Assembly (NCBI GenBank): GCA_013180625.2
Contig: SNVD02006269.1
Span: 177,523-241,522, forward strand
Direction: 5' to 3'
Length of the DNA stretch: 64,000 nt
DNA from: Boswellia sacra
Lineage: Eukaryota > Streptophyta > Magnoliopsida > Sapindales > Burseraceae
Position 1 is the stretch's first letter, and each line of letters opens with the position of its first letter. The position numbers were made by a program, and so were the translations under genes. Below, piece by piece: positions 35,292 to 45,050 of the stretch. The notes below the pieces were generated by a model, which was not told the DNA's origin, searched no databases, and saw only the letters and a list, made by a program, of their open reading frames with translations.

Positions 35292-37241
35292 TCTCTATTT
35301 GCTGGTTTGCTTCGATTTTGTTTGATTTCTTTTTAGTGTGTTTATTTGAGATTTTTCATGTCGTTTCTTTTGAGCTTTTACAGGTTATTTCTTTCGTCCC
35401 AGGTAATATTTTCTAATCTCGGTTTTTAGAGTGGTGGCTTAAAAAGTTCAAGTTCTCTTGAAACGCATTCTGGATCTCTTCAATCCATAATGGCTGAATA
35501 CGGAGGCTAACTTCTAAACTTTGTAGACCCATTCTAACTAACTTGTTTTTGTTTGCTGACTTGTTGAACTTTGTTATTTTATGAGTGAGTTTAGTTTTGC
35601 GTAATTTAGAGTTGTTATGTGTTTTTCTCTTTATCAGTTTCGATTCAAAAAAACAATTGTGGAAAAACCTGAGAATGGCAGAATATGGGGTTTTCTTAAC
35701 TCTTGAAACGCATTCTCTCAAAATAAGTCTGTAGTTTGTTTATTTTATGTTGTTTGAAGTGTCTTGGTTCTTGTTTTGTTCTTCATAATAAAGGTATATA
35801 GGCTGGAAACCTTAAGTCTACGGGCTACTGGTCCTAAGGATTGTTGAAATATACAATCTTGACTCAGTTGTAACAATGCCACGTACCTCTTTTCTTGCAT
35901 TTTGTGGGTCGATGATAAGATAATGATTGAATTAAAAATAACTCTTGGAAAATGATAAATGATGCCTGGATCTGTGTGCTTGAAATATTTATTGGTTTTC
36001 GCTTTGCTTTTGATTCCTTGCGCAACATTGAGCACTGAGCTATTATCACTGAGTTATTTGTTCACTTAGAGAAAGGTTATGTAATTTAAATGTTTCTTCA
36101 GATTTCAATGAATTCTAGAACTTGTTTGATGGTCACTCGAGGCGAAATCCTAGACTGTGCAACATTGGGGAAATGATTTAGCCATCTTTGGACCGTTTGA
36201 GCCTTAATAGCCAACCTTGACTGAAATTGATCCCTAGTTACCCCTTTGAGCCTTTGTAAGCCTTTTTCTTTGTTAACTCACTAAAAGATTTCCTAACCTC
36301 AAATGAATTTATTCCAAACAGTTTATCCCCTTACCTATGAGCATGTAGATCATTCACAATTAAATTCTGAGCTATGTTCTGGTTTTGGGAAGTTAGAGGA
36401 GGTTGGGATGTGTCATGAGCAATGCAAGTGAGTTCTATTGTGTTTGTAAAAAAAAGAAAAAAGAGAAAAAAAAAGATAATCTGTACTTATCGTCCACGTA
36501 CTTACACATTGAGGACAATGTGTTGTTTAAGTGTGGGGAGGGGAAGTGTAATAAAAAAAAAGAAAAAAGAAAAAAGACAACAAAAGAAGAAGAATAAGAG
36601 ATCTATACCCTTAAGTGTTCTTAAAAAGAATGAAACAACAAAGTGTGGGGGTGTAGTTTTCTTTTGTTTTCTACAAAAAAAAAGATTGAGTGTTCTAAAT
36701 AAGGTTGGGGGAGTAACTTGGTGAATTGAAATAAAGTTGTGTTATAGGGTTGAGCTCTACATAGTCTTGAATGATTTATGTGTTTGTGGGTGATTTTAGT
36801 CAAATTATTATCCTTTATCATACCTTCACCCAAGCCAAACGTTACAAGCTTAATAAAGTCCTACTTGATCCTTGGTGTTGTGCATGTCAACATTAGTGGA
36901 GAGTGACTTGAAAAGCAAGCCTATGGAGTTCATTTATACAAACATCTTCAATATTAAATATGATTCATTTTTATGCATAAACTCATCCGAGTTACAAGTG
37001 ATTAGGTGAGAATGGCTCTACACACACACACTTGAGGAATTGAAGTGAAGCGAAACTAATCTTTGAGATGGAATTCTTGATCAAGTGCATTATTTTGAAG
37101 TTTTCCTTGGGTTATAATTAAGTACAATCTTTGAAGCCTATTTGCAAGATGAAGCATTTGTGTGTTTTAATTTTTTGTTGATTCTGTTTCGGTTTAGTTT
37201 TATTTCATATTGTCGTAGTTGCTCGAGGACTAGCAAAGTCT
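35292..37241 (+). other. Athila B 3' untranslated region
   Basis: About 1.95 kb without a credible ORF. Notable: CTCTTGAAACGCATTCT occurs twice (35455-35471, 35700-35716); purine-rich A/G tracts at 36450-36475 and 36550-36600; two earlier PPT-like AAGTGTGGGG motifs (36529 and 36641) before the true tract. The same order of motifs is present in C. Confidence 0.7.
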
Positions 37242-37256
37242 AAGTGTGGGGGAATT
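37242..37256 (+). promoter_or_regulatory. Polypurine tract of Athila B
   Basis: AAGTGTGGGGGAATT directly before TGATAAG of the 3' LTR; the plus-strand primer site. The same tract precedes the 3' LTRs of C and D. Confidence 0.85.
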
Positions 37257-38680
37257 TGATAAGTGTCTATTTATATATCATTTTCATATCAATTCGTCCA
37301 TGGTTCTTTGCTATATTCCTTGGTATTTTTATGTTTTTGTGTGGTTTTTGATGTTTGTAGGAGTTTTGGAGGAACTTACACCAAATTGGAGTAAAACCCT
37401 TCATTTTCACCTCTGCTAGTCAACCAATTTCTTGGAGTTGATTGTATCGATATACAATTAACCGGATAACATGCTATATACCATTGAAATGCTCTCGAAG
37501 TCTATTTTCTGGAGAAATTTACGGTTCACGAATTTATGTAGTGTACCGAAAGTTGTGATAAAAATGGTATGAGAAGTGTATATTTGTAATTCCATCTATC
37601 ACTGTAGCATGTTATTAAATACGGGGCACTGTAGCAAGTTACTGTAGCAGAGTATTTAAACACATTTTAGGGTTTTATTTTCATAACTTGAAGAGGGGAG
37701 AACGTGGTGGAGGCTTCATTTCTGGATTTCTCTCATCCCTTGGAGTTCTTGAAGGAGAAAGAAGATTTTGAAAGAGGAGGAACTACAATTCCAAGAAGAT
37801 TCATCTACAAAGAAGATTTTCAAAGAATTTACTAATTCTTTCTTTCCTTTTCAATTCTGGAATTTCTCTATATTGTATTTGTTATTCTGATTGAATATGT
37901 GTAACTAAATCTGAATTGGTTGGGGTGATTTCAAAGCCCTTGATATGGATTTTGTGAGTTGATTGTGTAAGAAATTGTTATCCAATTCTCTAATTGAAGT
38001 TGCTTGTATTTTCCCATATCTAATGCTTCTGATTGCTTACTGATTGTATTTGGAATGGCCAACTGAATATAATCTGTTGTTGTCTATTGCTAGATTAGAA
38101 ATCTTGATCCGTAATTGTCATGAATTTCCAATCATTAGTAGCAAAATTGTGATCAGAGATTGCAATTGGACAATACAACCTAGGTTAAATAATCCGAACT
38201 TGTGTGATTATTGCTTAGATCAACCTATCTTTCTCATCGTAATGCTTCTATTGAATTAAACTTAGAGAGCTTGTTCTAGGTTGTTTAATGGATAGAGATT
38301 AAATAAAAAGCTTGTTTTTTTTAACAACAAAGTAAGGAAAGATTGGGATAACAGAGCTTGTTGTTATCTACGGTTGATAACTTCACTGCTGTAATTGGAT
38401 TACAATTCTATGTTAATTCACAAATTCATATCTTGTGGCAGAGAAAGAACCCTTAACCAAGTGTCTCTCATTGATCTTTCATTCAAATTAACTTCTGTTT
38501 TGTAATTCTAAATTTGCATTCTTATTTCATTTAGTTAATCATTCAACAAAACCCCCCCTGTTTAGTTTATCGTTGTTGGAAAATAATGAATTCAATTAGA
38601 ATCAATCCTCGTGGGAACGATATCTACTTATCACTTTATTACTTGTGCGACTAGTATACTTGCTAGTTTTGAACGCATCA
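37257..38680 (+). repeat. Athila B 3' LTR
   Basis: 1424 bp; retains the 34 bp missing from the 5' LTR at the adapter site. Confidence 0.95.
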
Positions 38681-39836
38681 GGCAATCCCGCACCCAATGA
38701 GGACTATCACAAATGAAGCAAGGACTTTTAGGTTTAAGGGCATCGGACTTACCTTTGTTAGGTGTGTCGCGCTTGTCTCCCCCGGTTGGTTTACGTGCAC
38801 CATCTTCCTTTCGAGTATGGTCTTTCTTGGTATTCTGCTCTCCCCCACCTTTACCATGGTTGGCCTTCCTCTCCTTCGATTGGGATGAGTAGTCTACGAG
38901 GGATTCGGCCACGGCTATAGCGTCATCAAGATTTTACACACTGCGCCTTTCGAGCTCAACCCTCGTCCAATCTTTTAACCCATTGAGGAAGTAGAAGAGA
39001 GAATCTTTTTCGGACATACCTTCGATTTCAAGGATTACAGTGGTGAAATCCTTGATGTACTCTCAAATGGTGCCGCTTTGCTTCAATCGACGGAGTCAAC
39101 CCCTTGCCTCCTTCTCGGCATTGCTAGGAGAGAAGTGCTTCAGAAGTTCTCTCTTAAAATCCTCCCATGTGCGAAGGGATAAGATGCCTCTGCTCGCGTC
39201 GCCATGCTTTTGATGCCACCATAATTGGGCTGCATCTCGTAGGAATGTGGGTGCAATGCCGATCCTCGAAGCGTCATCATGGACACGTTTGGCTTCGAAG
39301 TATTGCTCCAAGCCGAACAGGAAGTTTTCGACTTCCGTGGCGTTGCGAGTGTCATTGTATGTGGCAGGAGTAGGCACGTGCATGGTGCTTAGCCCAATTG
39401 TGTAAGACGGGTTAGCATGATCACATTGATGCTTCTCCCATTTTGTGCGAGATTCCTCCACATCCGCAAAAGTTGCTCGCAACTCATGTTCCACAAAGGT
39501 CCGCAAGCCGATGAGCTCTCGTGTAAGGTTGTGTAGCTCCTTTTCATAGGCATTGCTAAACTCAAGGATGTTGGACTTTGTTGCTTGGGTGATCTCTCCA
39601 TAATCCGTCTCTAGGCCTTCGAGACGGTCAGAGAGGCCCTAAATTGCATTGTCCATCCTCGAGATAGCTTGCTCTAAGCTAGCAACACGAGGCTCTAAAG
39701 ACTCCGAGGGTGGAGCTTTGGACTTACCTCATTTTCCTTGTTGGCGTGGTTGAGGTTACTCCTCTCGTCCACGAACTTGCTCCTCCATGGTCACTTCAAG
39801 GTCGGATGCCATGCTCTTGTGCTCGAACTGTGCTCT
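38681..39836 (-). pseudogene. Host Gypsy Gag, part 1 of an interrupted gag-pol
   Basis: Minus strand from ATG near 39790 (MEEQVRGREE). Gag core: NATEVENFLFGLEQYFEAKR, DAAQLWWHQKHGDASRG, TWEDFKRELLKHFSPSNAEK, then after stops EYIKDFTTVILEIEGMSEKD and the zinc knuckle CFICDSPHWVRDC at 38730-38685. Athila B is inserted right after this knuckle; the protein resumes at 26082. Stops near 39740, 39620, 39095 and 38930 inactivate it. The gag core, DTGATHNF protease and Met-type primer site suggest a chromovirus-like or related Gypsy, but no integrase is present to decide. Confidence 0.88.
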
Positions 39837-39845
39837 GATACCAAC
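39833..39845 (-). promoter_or_regulatory. Host Gypsy primer binding site
   Basis: Reverse complement reads TTGGTATCAGAGC, the initiator tRNA-Met site, between the LTR fragment at 39850 and gag. Confidence 0.88.
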
Positions 39846-39849
39846 AGTC

Positions 39850-39914
39850 ATGAGCTTAGAGGTTTGCGTAGCACGCTCGGTGCGGTACTTGACCCACTTG
39901 CACCGCAAGTTGAT
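39850..39914 (-). repeat. Host Gypsy 5' LTR, proximal fragment
   Basis: The last 65 bp of the LTR as read on the minus strand. Athila C splits the LTR; the rest lies at 49091-49554. Confidence 0.7.
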
Positions 39915-41330
39915 TGAAAAAAATAAGTGTCTATTTATATAGCATTTTCATATCAATTCGTCCATGTTTCTTTGCTATATTCCTTGGTATTTTTATGTTT
40001 TTGTGTGGTTTTGATGTTTGTAGGAGTTTTTGGAGCAACTTGCACAAAAATGGAGTAAAACCCTTCATTTTCACCTCTGCTAGTCAACCATCTCTCGGAT
40101 TTAATTGTATTGATATACAATGAACCCGATGACATATCATATACCGTTGAAAAGCTCTCGAAGTCTACTTTTTGGAGAACTTTACGGTTTATGAATCCAT
40201 TCAGTGTACCGAAAGTTGTAATCAAAACAGTGTGAGAAGTGTAGAAATGTAATTCCACACATCACTGTAGCATGTATAATACGGTACACTGTAGCACGTT
40301 ACTGTAGCAGAGTATTTAAACACATTTTAAGGTTTTATTTTCATAACTTGAAGAGGGGAGAACGTGGTGGAGGCTTCAGCTCTGGAATTCTTTCATCTCT
40401 TGGAGTTCTGAAGGAGAAAGGAAGCTTGGAAAGAGGAAGAACTACAATCCAAAGAGAATTACATCAAATTTGATTAGTTTTTCCCTTCCCTTTCATTTTC
40501 TGGAATGTCTCCATGTTGTATTGTATTTACCACGTTCTTAAACATGTGTAACTGAATCTGAATTGGTTGAGGGTGATTTCAAAGCCCCTGATATTGTTTT
40601 TGTAAGTTGATTGTGTAAGGAATTGTTATACAATTCTCTAATTGAAGTTGCTTGTATTCTCCCATATTTAATGCTTATGATTGCTTGCTGATTGTACTTG
40701 AGTGGCCAACTGAATATAATCTGGTTGTAATTTATTGCTAAACTAGAAATCTTGATCCGTAATTGTCTTGAATTTCTAATCATTAGTAGCAAAATTGTGA
40801 ACAGAGATTACACTTGGAGAATATAACCTAAGTTAAATAATCCGAGCTTGTGTGTTTATTGCTTAGATCAACCTATCTTTCTTATCATAATGCATCCATT
40901 GAATTAAACTCAGAGAGCTTGTTCTAGGTTGTTTAATGGATAGAGATTAAATAAAGATCTTGTTTTATTTAACAACAAAGTAAGGAAAGATTGGGGTAAT
41001 AGAGCTTGTTATTATCTACGGTTGTAACTTCAATGCTGTAATTAGATGACAATTCTATAATTAATTCGCAAATCCAAATCTTGTGGTAGAGAAGGATCCC
41101 TTAACCAGCTTTCTCCCATTGATTTTTCATTCAAATTTACTTTCTGTTTTGTTATTCTTTACTTGCATTCATATTTCATTTAGTAAAGCATTCAACAAAA
41201 ATCCCCCCCTGTTTAGTTTATTGTTGCTGGAAATAACAAATTCAAATAGAATCAATCCTCGTGGGAACGATATCGACTTATCACTTTATTACTTGTGCGA
41301 CTAGTATACTTGCTAGTTTCGAACGCATCA
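39915..41330 (+). repeat. Athila C 5' LTR
   Basis: 1416 bp. C type throughout, including the distinctive AGGAAGCTTGGAAAGAGGAAG segment in the second part. Confidence 0.9.
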
Positions 41331-41335
41331 AGTTT

Positions 41336-41353
41336 TTGGCTCCGTTGCCGAGG
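41336..41353 (+). promoter_or_regulatory. Athila C primer binding site (mutated)
   Basis: TTGGCTCCGTTGCCGAGG: two differences from the Athila consensus seen in A and G. Confidence 0.8.
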
Positions 41354-41445
41354 ATTGATTTTCTAATCGATTTGTTATTTTGTTTTCATTGTTGATTCAT
41401 ATTTTTGTTTGTTTTTTTTTTTTTTATTGTTTGTGTTTAGCCAAC

Positions 41446-42948
41446 ATGGCAGTAAACTTCCATCAATTCAGTAGCGGATTTGAGCCACAAGTACCATGGA
41501 GAGTAAATGAGGTAAGCACTCCGAACATTGAACAACAACTTTCTGAGCTAACCTCTCTTGTGGAAAACATGGCTGTAGGAGATATGCAAAAATCTTATGA
41601 CTGTGGGATATATTCTACGATGGAGCATCCAATCGACATGTATCCAACTTTACAAGAAGAATATATGGAACAAGCCAATGCCATGGGTGGATTTCCAGGA
41701 CAAACGAGGCAATTGTATGATCCTTTCTCTAGCACTTACAATGCTGGATGGGAAGATCAACATAATTTCAGTTACTGGAATCATCAACCAATCACTCCAA
41801 ATGTGATACCAAATCGGCCCCAAAGTTTCAATCAACCTAGAGTGCAGCAACCATTTCAAATGCAACCACCACCAATGCCACATCCAGCACCGCAACCAGC
41901 TTCGCAAAACTCAGGTATGTCTCTCGGAGATATTGTTAATGCACTTGCCACTAACACAATGCAATTCCAGCAGGAAACTGGGGCAAATATCCAAAACCTG
42001 ACAAATCAAATGGGACAATTGGCCACTAGCATGAGCAAATTTGAGGGCCAAAGCTCAGAAGAATTATCTTGTCAAACGGTGATCAATCCAAGAGAGAATT
42101 CTTGTGCGATAACTTTGCAAAATGGAGAGCAATTAGATGTCCTACCAAAGAAATCACAAACTGATAAAGGAGATGACACCACTTCCACCATGAACAAAAC
42201 ACTGACTTCTCAGGTAAATCCTATAACTCCCATTCCTTCATATGTTTCTCCTCCACTTTTTCCTATTAGATTTGCAAAATCGAAGGAGGAACAAGAACAA
42301 GAAATCCTGGAAACTTCTCACAAAATCGAGGTAAATGTACCACTTCTGGATTTTATCGAGCAAGTACCTCGTTATACAAAATGTCTCAAGGAGTTATGCA
42401 CCAGCAAGAGAAAGTTAAAAGGGAATGAGAAAGTAAGTGTGGGGGAAAATGTTTCAGCTGTATTGCAAAGAAAAATTCCTCCGAAATGCAAAGATCCAGG
42501 TACGCTCACCATTCTATGCACCATTGATAATACCAAGTTTGAAAGAGCTACGTTAGATTTAGAAGCATTTATTAACATCATGCCATATTCTATTTATGCT
42601 TCTTTAAATCTTGGACCTTTTGAGGAAACTGATATTACCATTCAACTTACCAAAAGTGTTGTGGAAGATGTGCTTTTGCAGGTGAATCAATTGGTTTTCT
42701 CAGCAGACTTCTATGTCCTTAAAATAGAGGATGAGACATCTCCTAATCCAACACCGATTCTTTTAGGGAGGCCATTCTCGCAAACTGCTAGAATCAAGAT
42801 TGATGTTCATTATGGCACTTTGACCATAGAGTTTGATGGCAAGGTGATATGTTTTATTATTTTTGAGGAAATGAGGTACTCTAATGACTTACATTCTGTT
42901 TTTGCAGTTGACGTTATTGATTATTTGCCACAACAATGTTTTGAGTAA
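41446..42948 (+). CDS. Athila C residual gag-protease ORF (core-deleted), 500 aa
   Basis: An uninterrupted frame from MAVNFHQFSSGFEPQVPWRV. This ATG corresponds to an internal Met of the full Gag in B (MAANSQQFSSQFEPQL), so the complete Gag core is missing by deletion. Remaining parts: HPIDMYPTLQEEYMEQANAM, a Pro/Gln-rich linker, NQMGQLATSMSKFEGQ, KCLKELCTSKRKLKGNEKVS, protease-like LDLEAFINIMPYSIYASLNL and ILLGRPFSQTARIKIDVHYG. The protease motif is DLEAF rather than DLGAS, so activity is doubtful. A frame of 500 codons surviving in a defective element is notable; whether it is selected is untested. Confidence 0.7.
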   Translation: MAVNFHQFSSGFEPQVPWRVNEVSTPNIEQQLSELTSLVENMAVGDMQKSYDCGIYSTMEHPIDMYPTLQEEYMEQANAMGGFPGQTRQLYDPFSSTYNAGWEDQHNFSYWNHQPITPNVIPNRPQSFNQPRVQQPFQMQPPPMPHPAPQPASQNSGMSLGDIVNALATNTMQFQQETGANIQNLTNQMGQLATSMSKFEGQSSEELSCQTVINPRENSCAITLQNGEQLDVLPKKSQTDKGDDTTSTMNKTLTSQVNPITPIPSYVSPPLFPIRFAKSKEEQEQEILETSHKIEVNVPLLDFIEQVPRYTKCLKELCTSKRKLKGNEKVSVGENVSAVLQRKIPPKCKDPGTLTILCTIDNTKFERATLDLEAFINIMPYSIYASLNLGPFEETDITIQLTKSVVEDVLLQVNQLVFSADFYVLKIEDETSPNPTPILLGRPFSQTARIKIDVHYGTLTIEFDGKVICFIIFEEMRYSNDLHSVFAVDVIDYLPQQCFE

Positions 42949-43647
42949 ACTCGCAAGAATGGAGTGGATGTTGCTATGTGGAACACATAAGATTATAGAA
43001 GTTTCAAAGACCAAGAAAGCTGATACAAGTGTCTAAAGAGTAGATGAAGCTGTGACAAGCTTGGCTGAGACTATAGCTATCACCACAAATAGGTATGATG
43101 TTTCGTACATTGAATTGCCTTTATCTAATGAGAAACTTCTTCCTTCTGTGATGAAAGCCAATACCTTGGAGCTTAAGTCACTTCCATATCATTTGAATTA
43201 TGGATTCTTGGGTGAGAATGATACTTTGCGAGTTACAATGGAAATGGGCCTTGCATGAATACAAGAAGATAAACTCGTCCGAATACTTACAGATCACAAA
43301 ATAGCTATTGAGTGGACAATTGTTGAAATCCAAGGCCCATCCATATGCATTGACCGTATCTTGTTAGAAGAGGGATCCAAGCCCATTAGAGAGGCACAAC
43401 AGAAATTGGATCCTTCCATGATGGAACCAACGTCGGGCTGAGGACGTTAAACCAAGCGCTTATTGGGAGGCAACCCAATGTTTTTGAAAAATAAAAGAAA
43501 AGAAGAAAAGAAAAATAAAATGAGGTAATAATGATCGATTTTTGTGTCTCGAGAAGATTCCTTTCGTAGGCCATCAAATTGATCAGGTTTATCTCTCTTT
43601 GCCATCTGTCTTATTTGTTTTTATATTTTTTACTTGTTTTTTGACTT
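42949..43647 (+). other. Athila C pol deletion scar and spacer
   Basis: Residual protease-distal sequence (NRYDVSYIELPLSNEKLLPS in 43052-43258), the deletion joint near 43426, and the post-integrase spacer with GGCTGAGGACGTTAAACC. No RT, RNase H or integrase remains. Confidence 0.85.
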
Positions 43648-44438
43648 TTGTTTGCTATTATGTTGTTATCTCTTTTATGTGTCTTTAGTTTCGTTTCAGC
43701 TCTTTTCTTTTCCTTTCTTTTGTTTAATTTGATTACTCTGTGCTTTGAGCTCATTTGTGCAGCAGCTTGTGGAAACATCCAAACGGAAGTTGAAGTCTTT
43801 CGCCAAAGGTTTGAAATGTGCATATCTTGGAGAAAAACAAACCCGATCGCATTATCGGTAATATCTCTTCTTTTCTCCTCTTCAATTGATGCCGATATCT
43901 TTCTGTCGAACCTTCGTAAATATTTCCCTTCACTTCCTCAAAATGCTGTGTTTAAAATTTATAAAGTACGGATGACTAGACTTTGGGCATTGATGCTCCT
44001 AAATGTGCCTGCTGATATCCGATGTCTTATCGAAGCCAAGGTGAGATTGTCCGGTGAGCCGGACATTAATCTCGAAAAATTCATGCCTGGTCTAGGAAAG
44101 AGCTACTACGCCAAGAGGCGAAGAGCGAAAAGGTTACAAGTATGTTATAAATGTGCTAGATGGAATTGTAACCAGATTTGTCGTTCATTAGGTTTTGCGT
44201 CCAGGAATAGAGAAGATAAACTTTCATTTATTAAGAATGGTTTGAGTAATGAGTCGCTGGATAATGTTTTATTAACTCTTGAGTCACATTCTTGCGGACT
44301 TGTTCAGCGTGATTGCTTAATCTATGGACACAATTTCGTGATGAATTGCAGTGTTATAGTCTAGGGAATCTGACTAAAAACGACCCTATTTGCCAGTTTA
44401 TAAGAAAACTAGATGGGAAGCAAATCCCCGACTCATAG
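43648..44438 (+). pseudogene. Cargo ORF 1 in C: cysteine-rich, carlavirus-CRP-like protein
   Basis: Nearly identical to the B copy. Here the Cys-cluster region is unbroken (GKSYYAKRRRAKRLQVCYKC, then NCNQICRSLG), but a one-base loss at about 44312 shifts the last part, and translation in the open frame ends at 44364 instead of 44438. The ATG used in B is ATT here, so translation would need an upstream Met (43648 or the Met in RFEMCISW). Each copy therefore has one frameshift, at different positions, so the ancestral ORF was longer than either. Localisation would be nuclear or RNA-associated if the family resemblance holds. Confidence 0.6.
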
Positions 44439-44661
44439 AAGGCGTTTCAGCCGTTACTGGACGTAAAACCAGAGGAAGATGTGAGCCACAATCACAACTA
44501 CTTGTATCTTTGAATGTGTGTTGTTGTTGTCGAATTTTATTTCTTTCTTGTTTCGTTTGATCTGATTATCAATGTTGTTTGTGTGTTGTTGTTGTTTGTT
44601 GATTTTGTTTGTTTTAATTTCAAGTTTTCTTTTTGACAAACCATATGACTACCCCATGTCA

Positions 44662-44912
44662 TACACACACGTGGAGACGAGTGTGGAGGTTTTGTCAACC
44701 GTCGCCGAAAGTATATCTCTACTTTTCATGCTTCACGTGGGAGATAAGTGTGGCGGTTTTGTCAAACCCCACTGAAAGTGTATTTCCATTTTTCATGCTT
44801 CACGTGGGAGACAAGTGTGTAGGTTTTTGTCAAACCTCGCCGAAAGCATATCTCATTTTTTCAAATCTTGGGGCGATAAATCTGCATCGAGCAACCCCCA
44901 CCGAAACTATGT
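44662..44912 (+). repeat. 67-bp tandem repeat with G-box cores, upstream of LOG in C
   Basis: Three clear units plus one diverged unit, CACGTG at 44668, 44734 and 44801 (spacing 66 and 67 bp). B has one unit fewer. Confidence 0.78.
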
Positions 44913-44946
44913 CCCCATGTGTCAAAATTTGAGAGTTTTATGGGTG

Positions 44947-44954
44947 TATATATA
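44947..44954 (+). promoter_or_regulatory. TATA box of the cargo LOG gene (copy C)
   Basis: TATATATA 97 bp before the LOG ATG at 45051, same context as in B. Confidence 0.5.
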
Positions 44955-45050
44955 CATTCTGCATATTTTCATATGTCATTCCATAACCTGTCTTGCAATT
45001 GAAAAGCATAATATCTAACTGTCTTACACAAGATTAGAGCACTTGTAGAA

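Larger units (their letters stand above)
26083..38680 (+). mobile_element. Athila-like element B with CRP-like and LOG cargo
   Basis: A 12.6-kb Ty3/gypsy element with both LTRs (26083-27511, 37257-38680), primer site, gag, protease, RT, RNase H and integrase, then a cargo region (33400-35291), a long 3' UTR and polypurine tract. The TSD GGCAA is perfect (26078-26082, 38681-38685). Removing the element and one TSD rejoins the host Gypsy zinc knuckle in frame (RDC|PKRK), proving the insertion site. The LTRs are very similar by eye, so insertion is recent. Several single-base frameshifts affect gag, RT and cargo. One LTR segment is a sequencing artefact (26336-26373). Confidence 0.95.

Noticed and set aside
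36403..36724. Lysine-rich ORFs in the Athila 3' UTR
   Set aside because: They are translations of A/G-rich tracts whose length differs between B and C; not coding.
38044..38259. Conserved ORF (GWPT-like MYLEWPTEYNLLLSIARLEI) in several Athila LTRs
   Set aside because: Recurs at 38044, 61311 and 26910 only because the LTRs are alike; it is in the U5 part, frame not conserved in C and D, no protein features.
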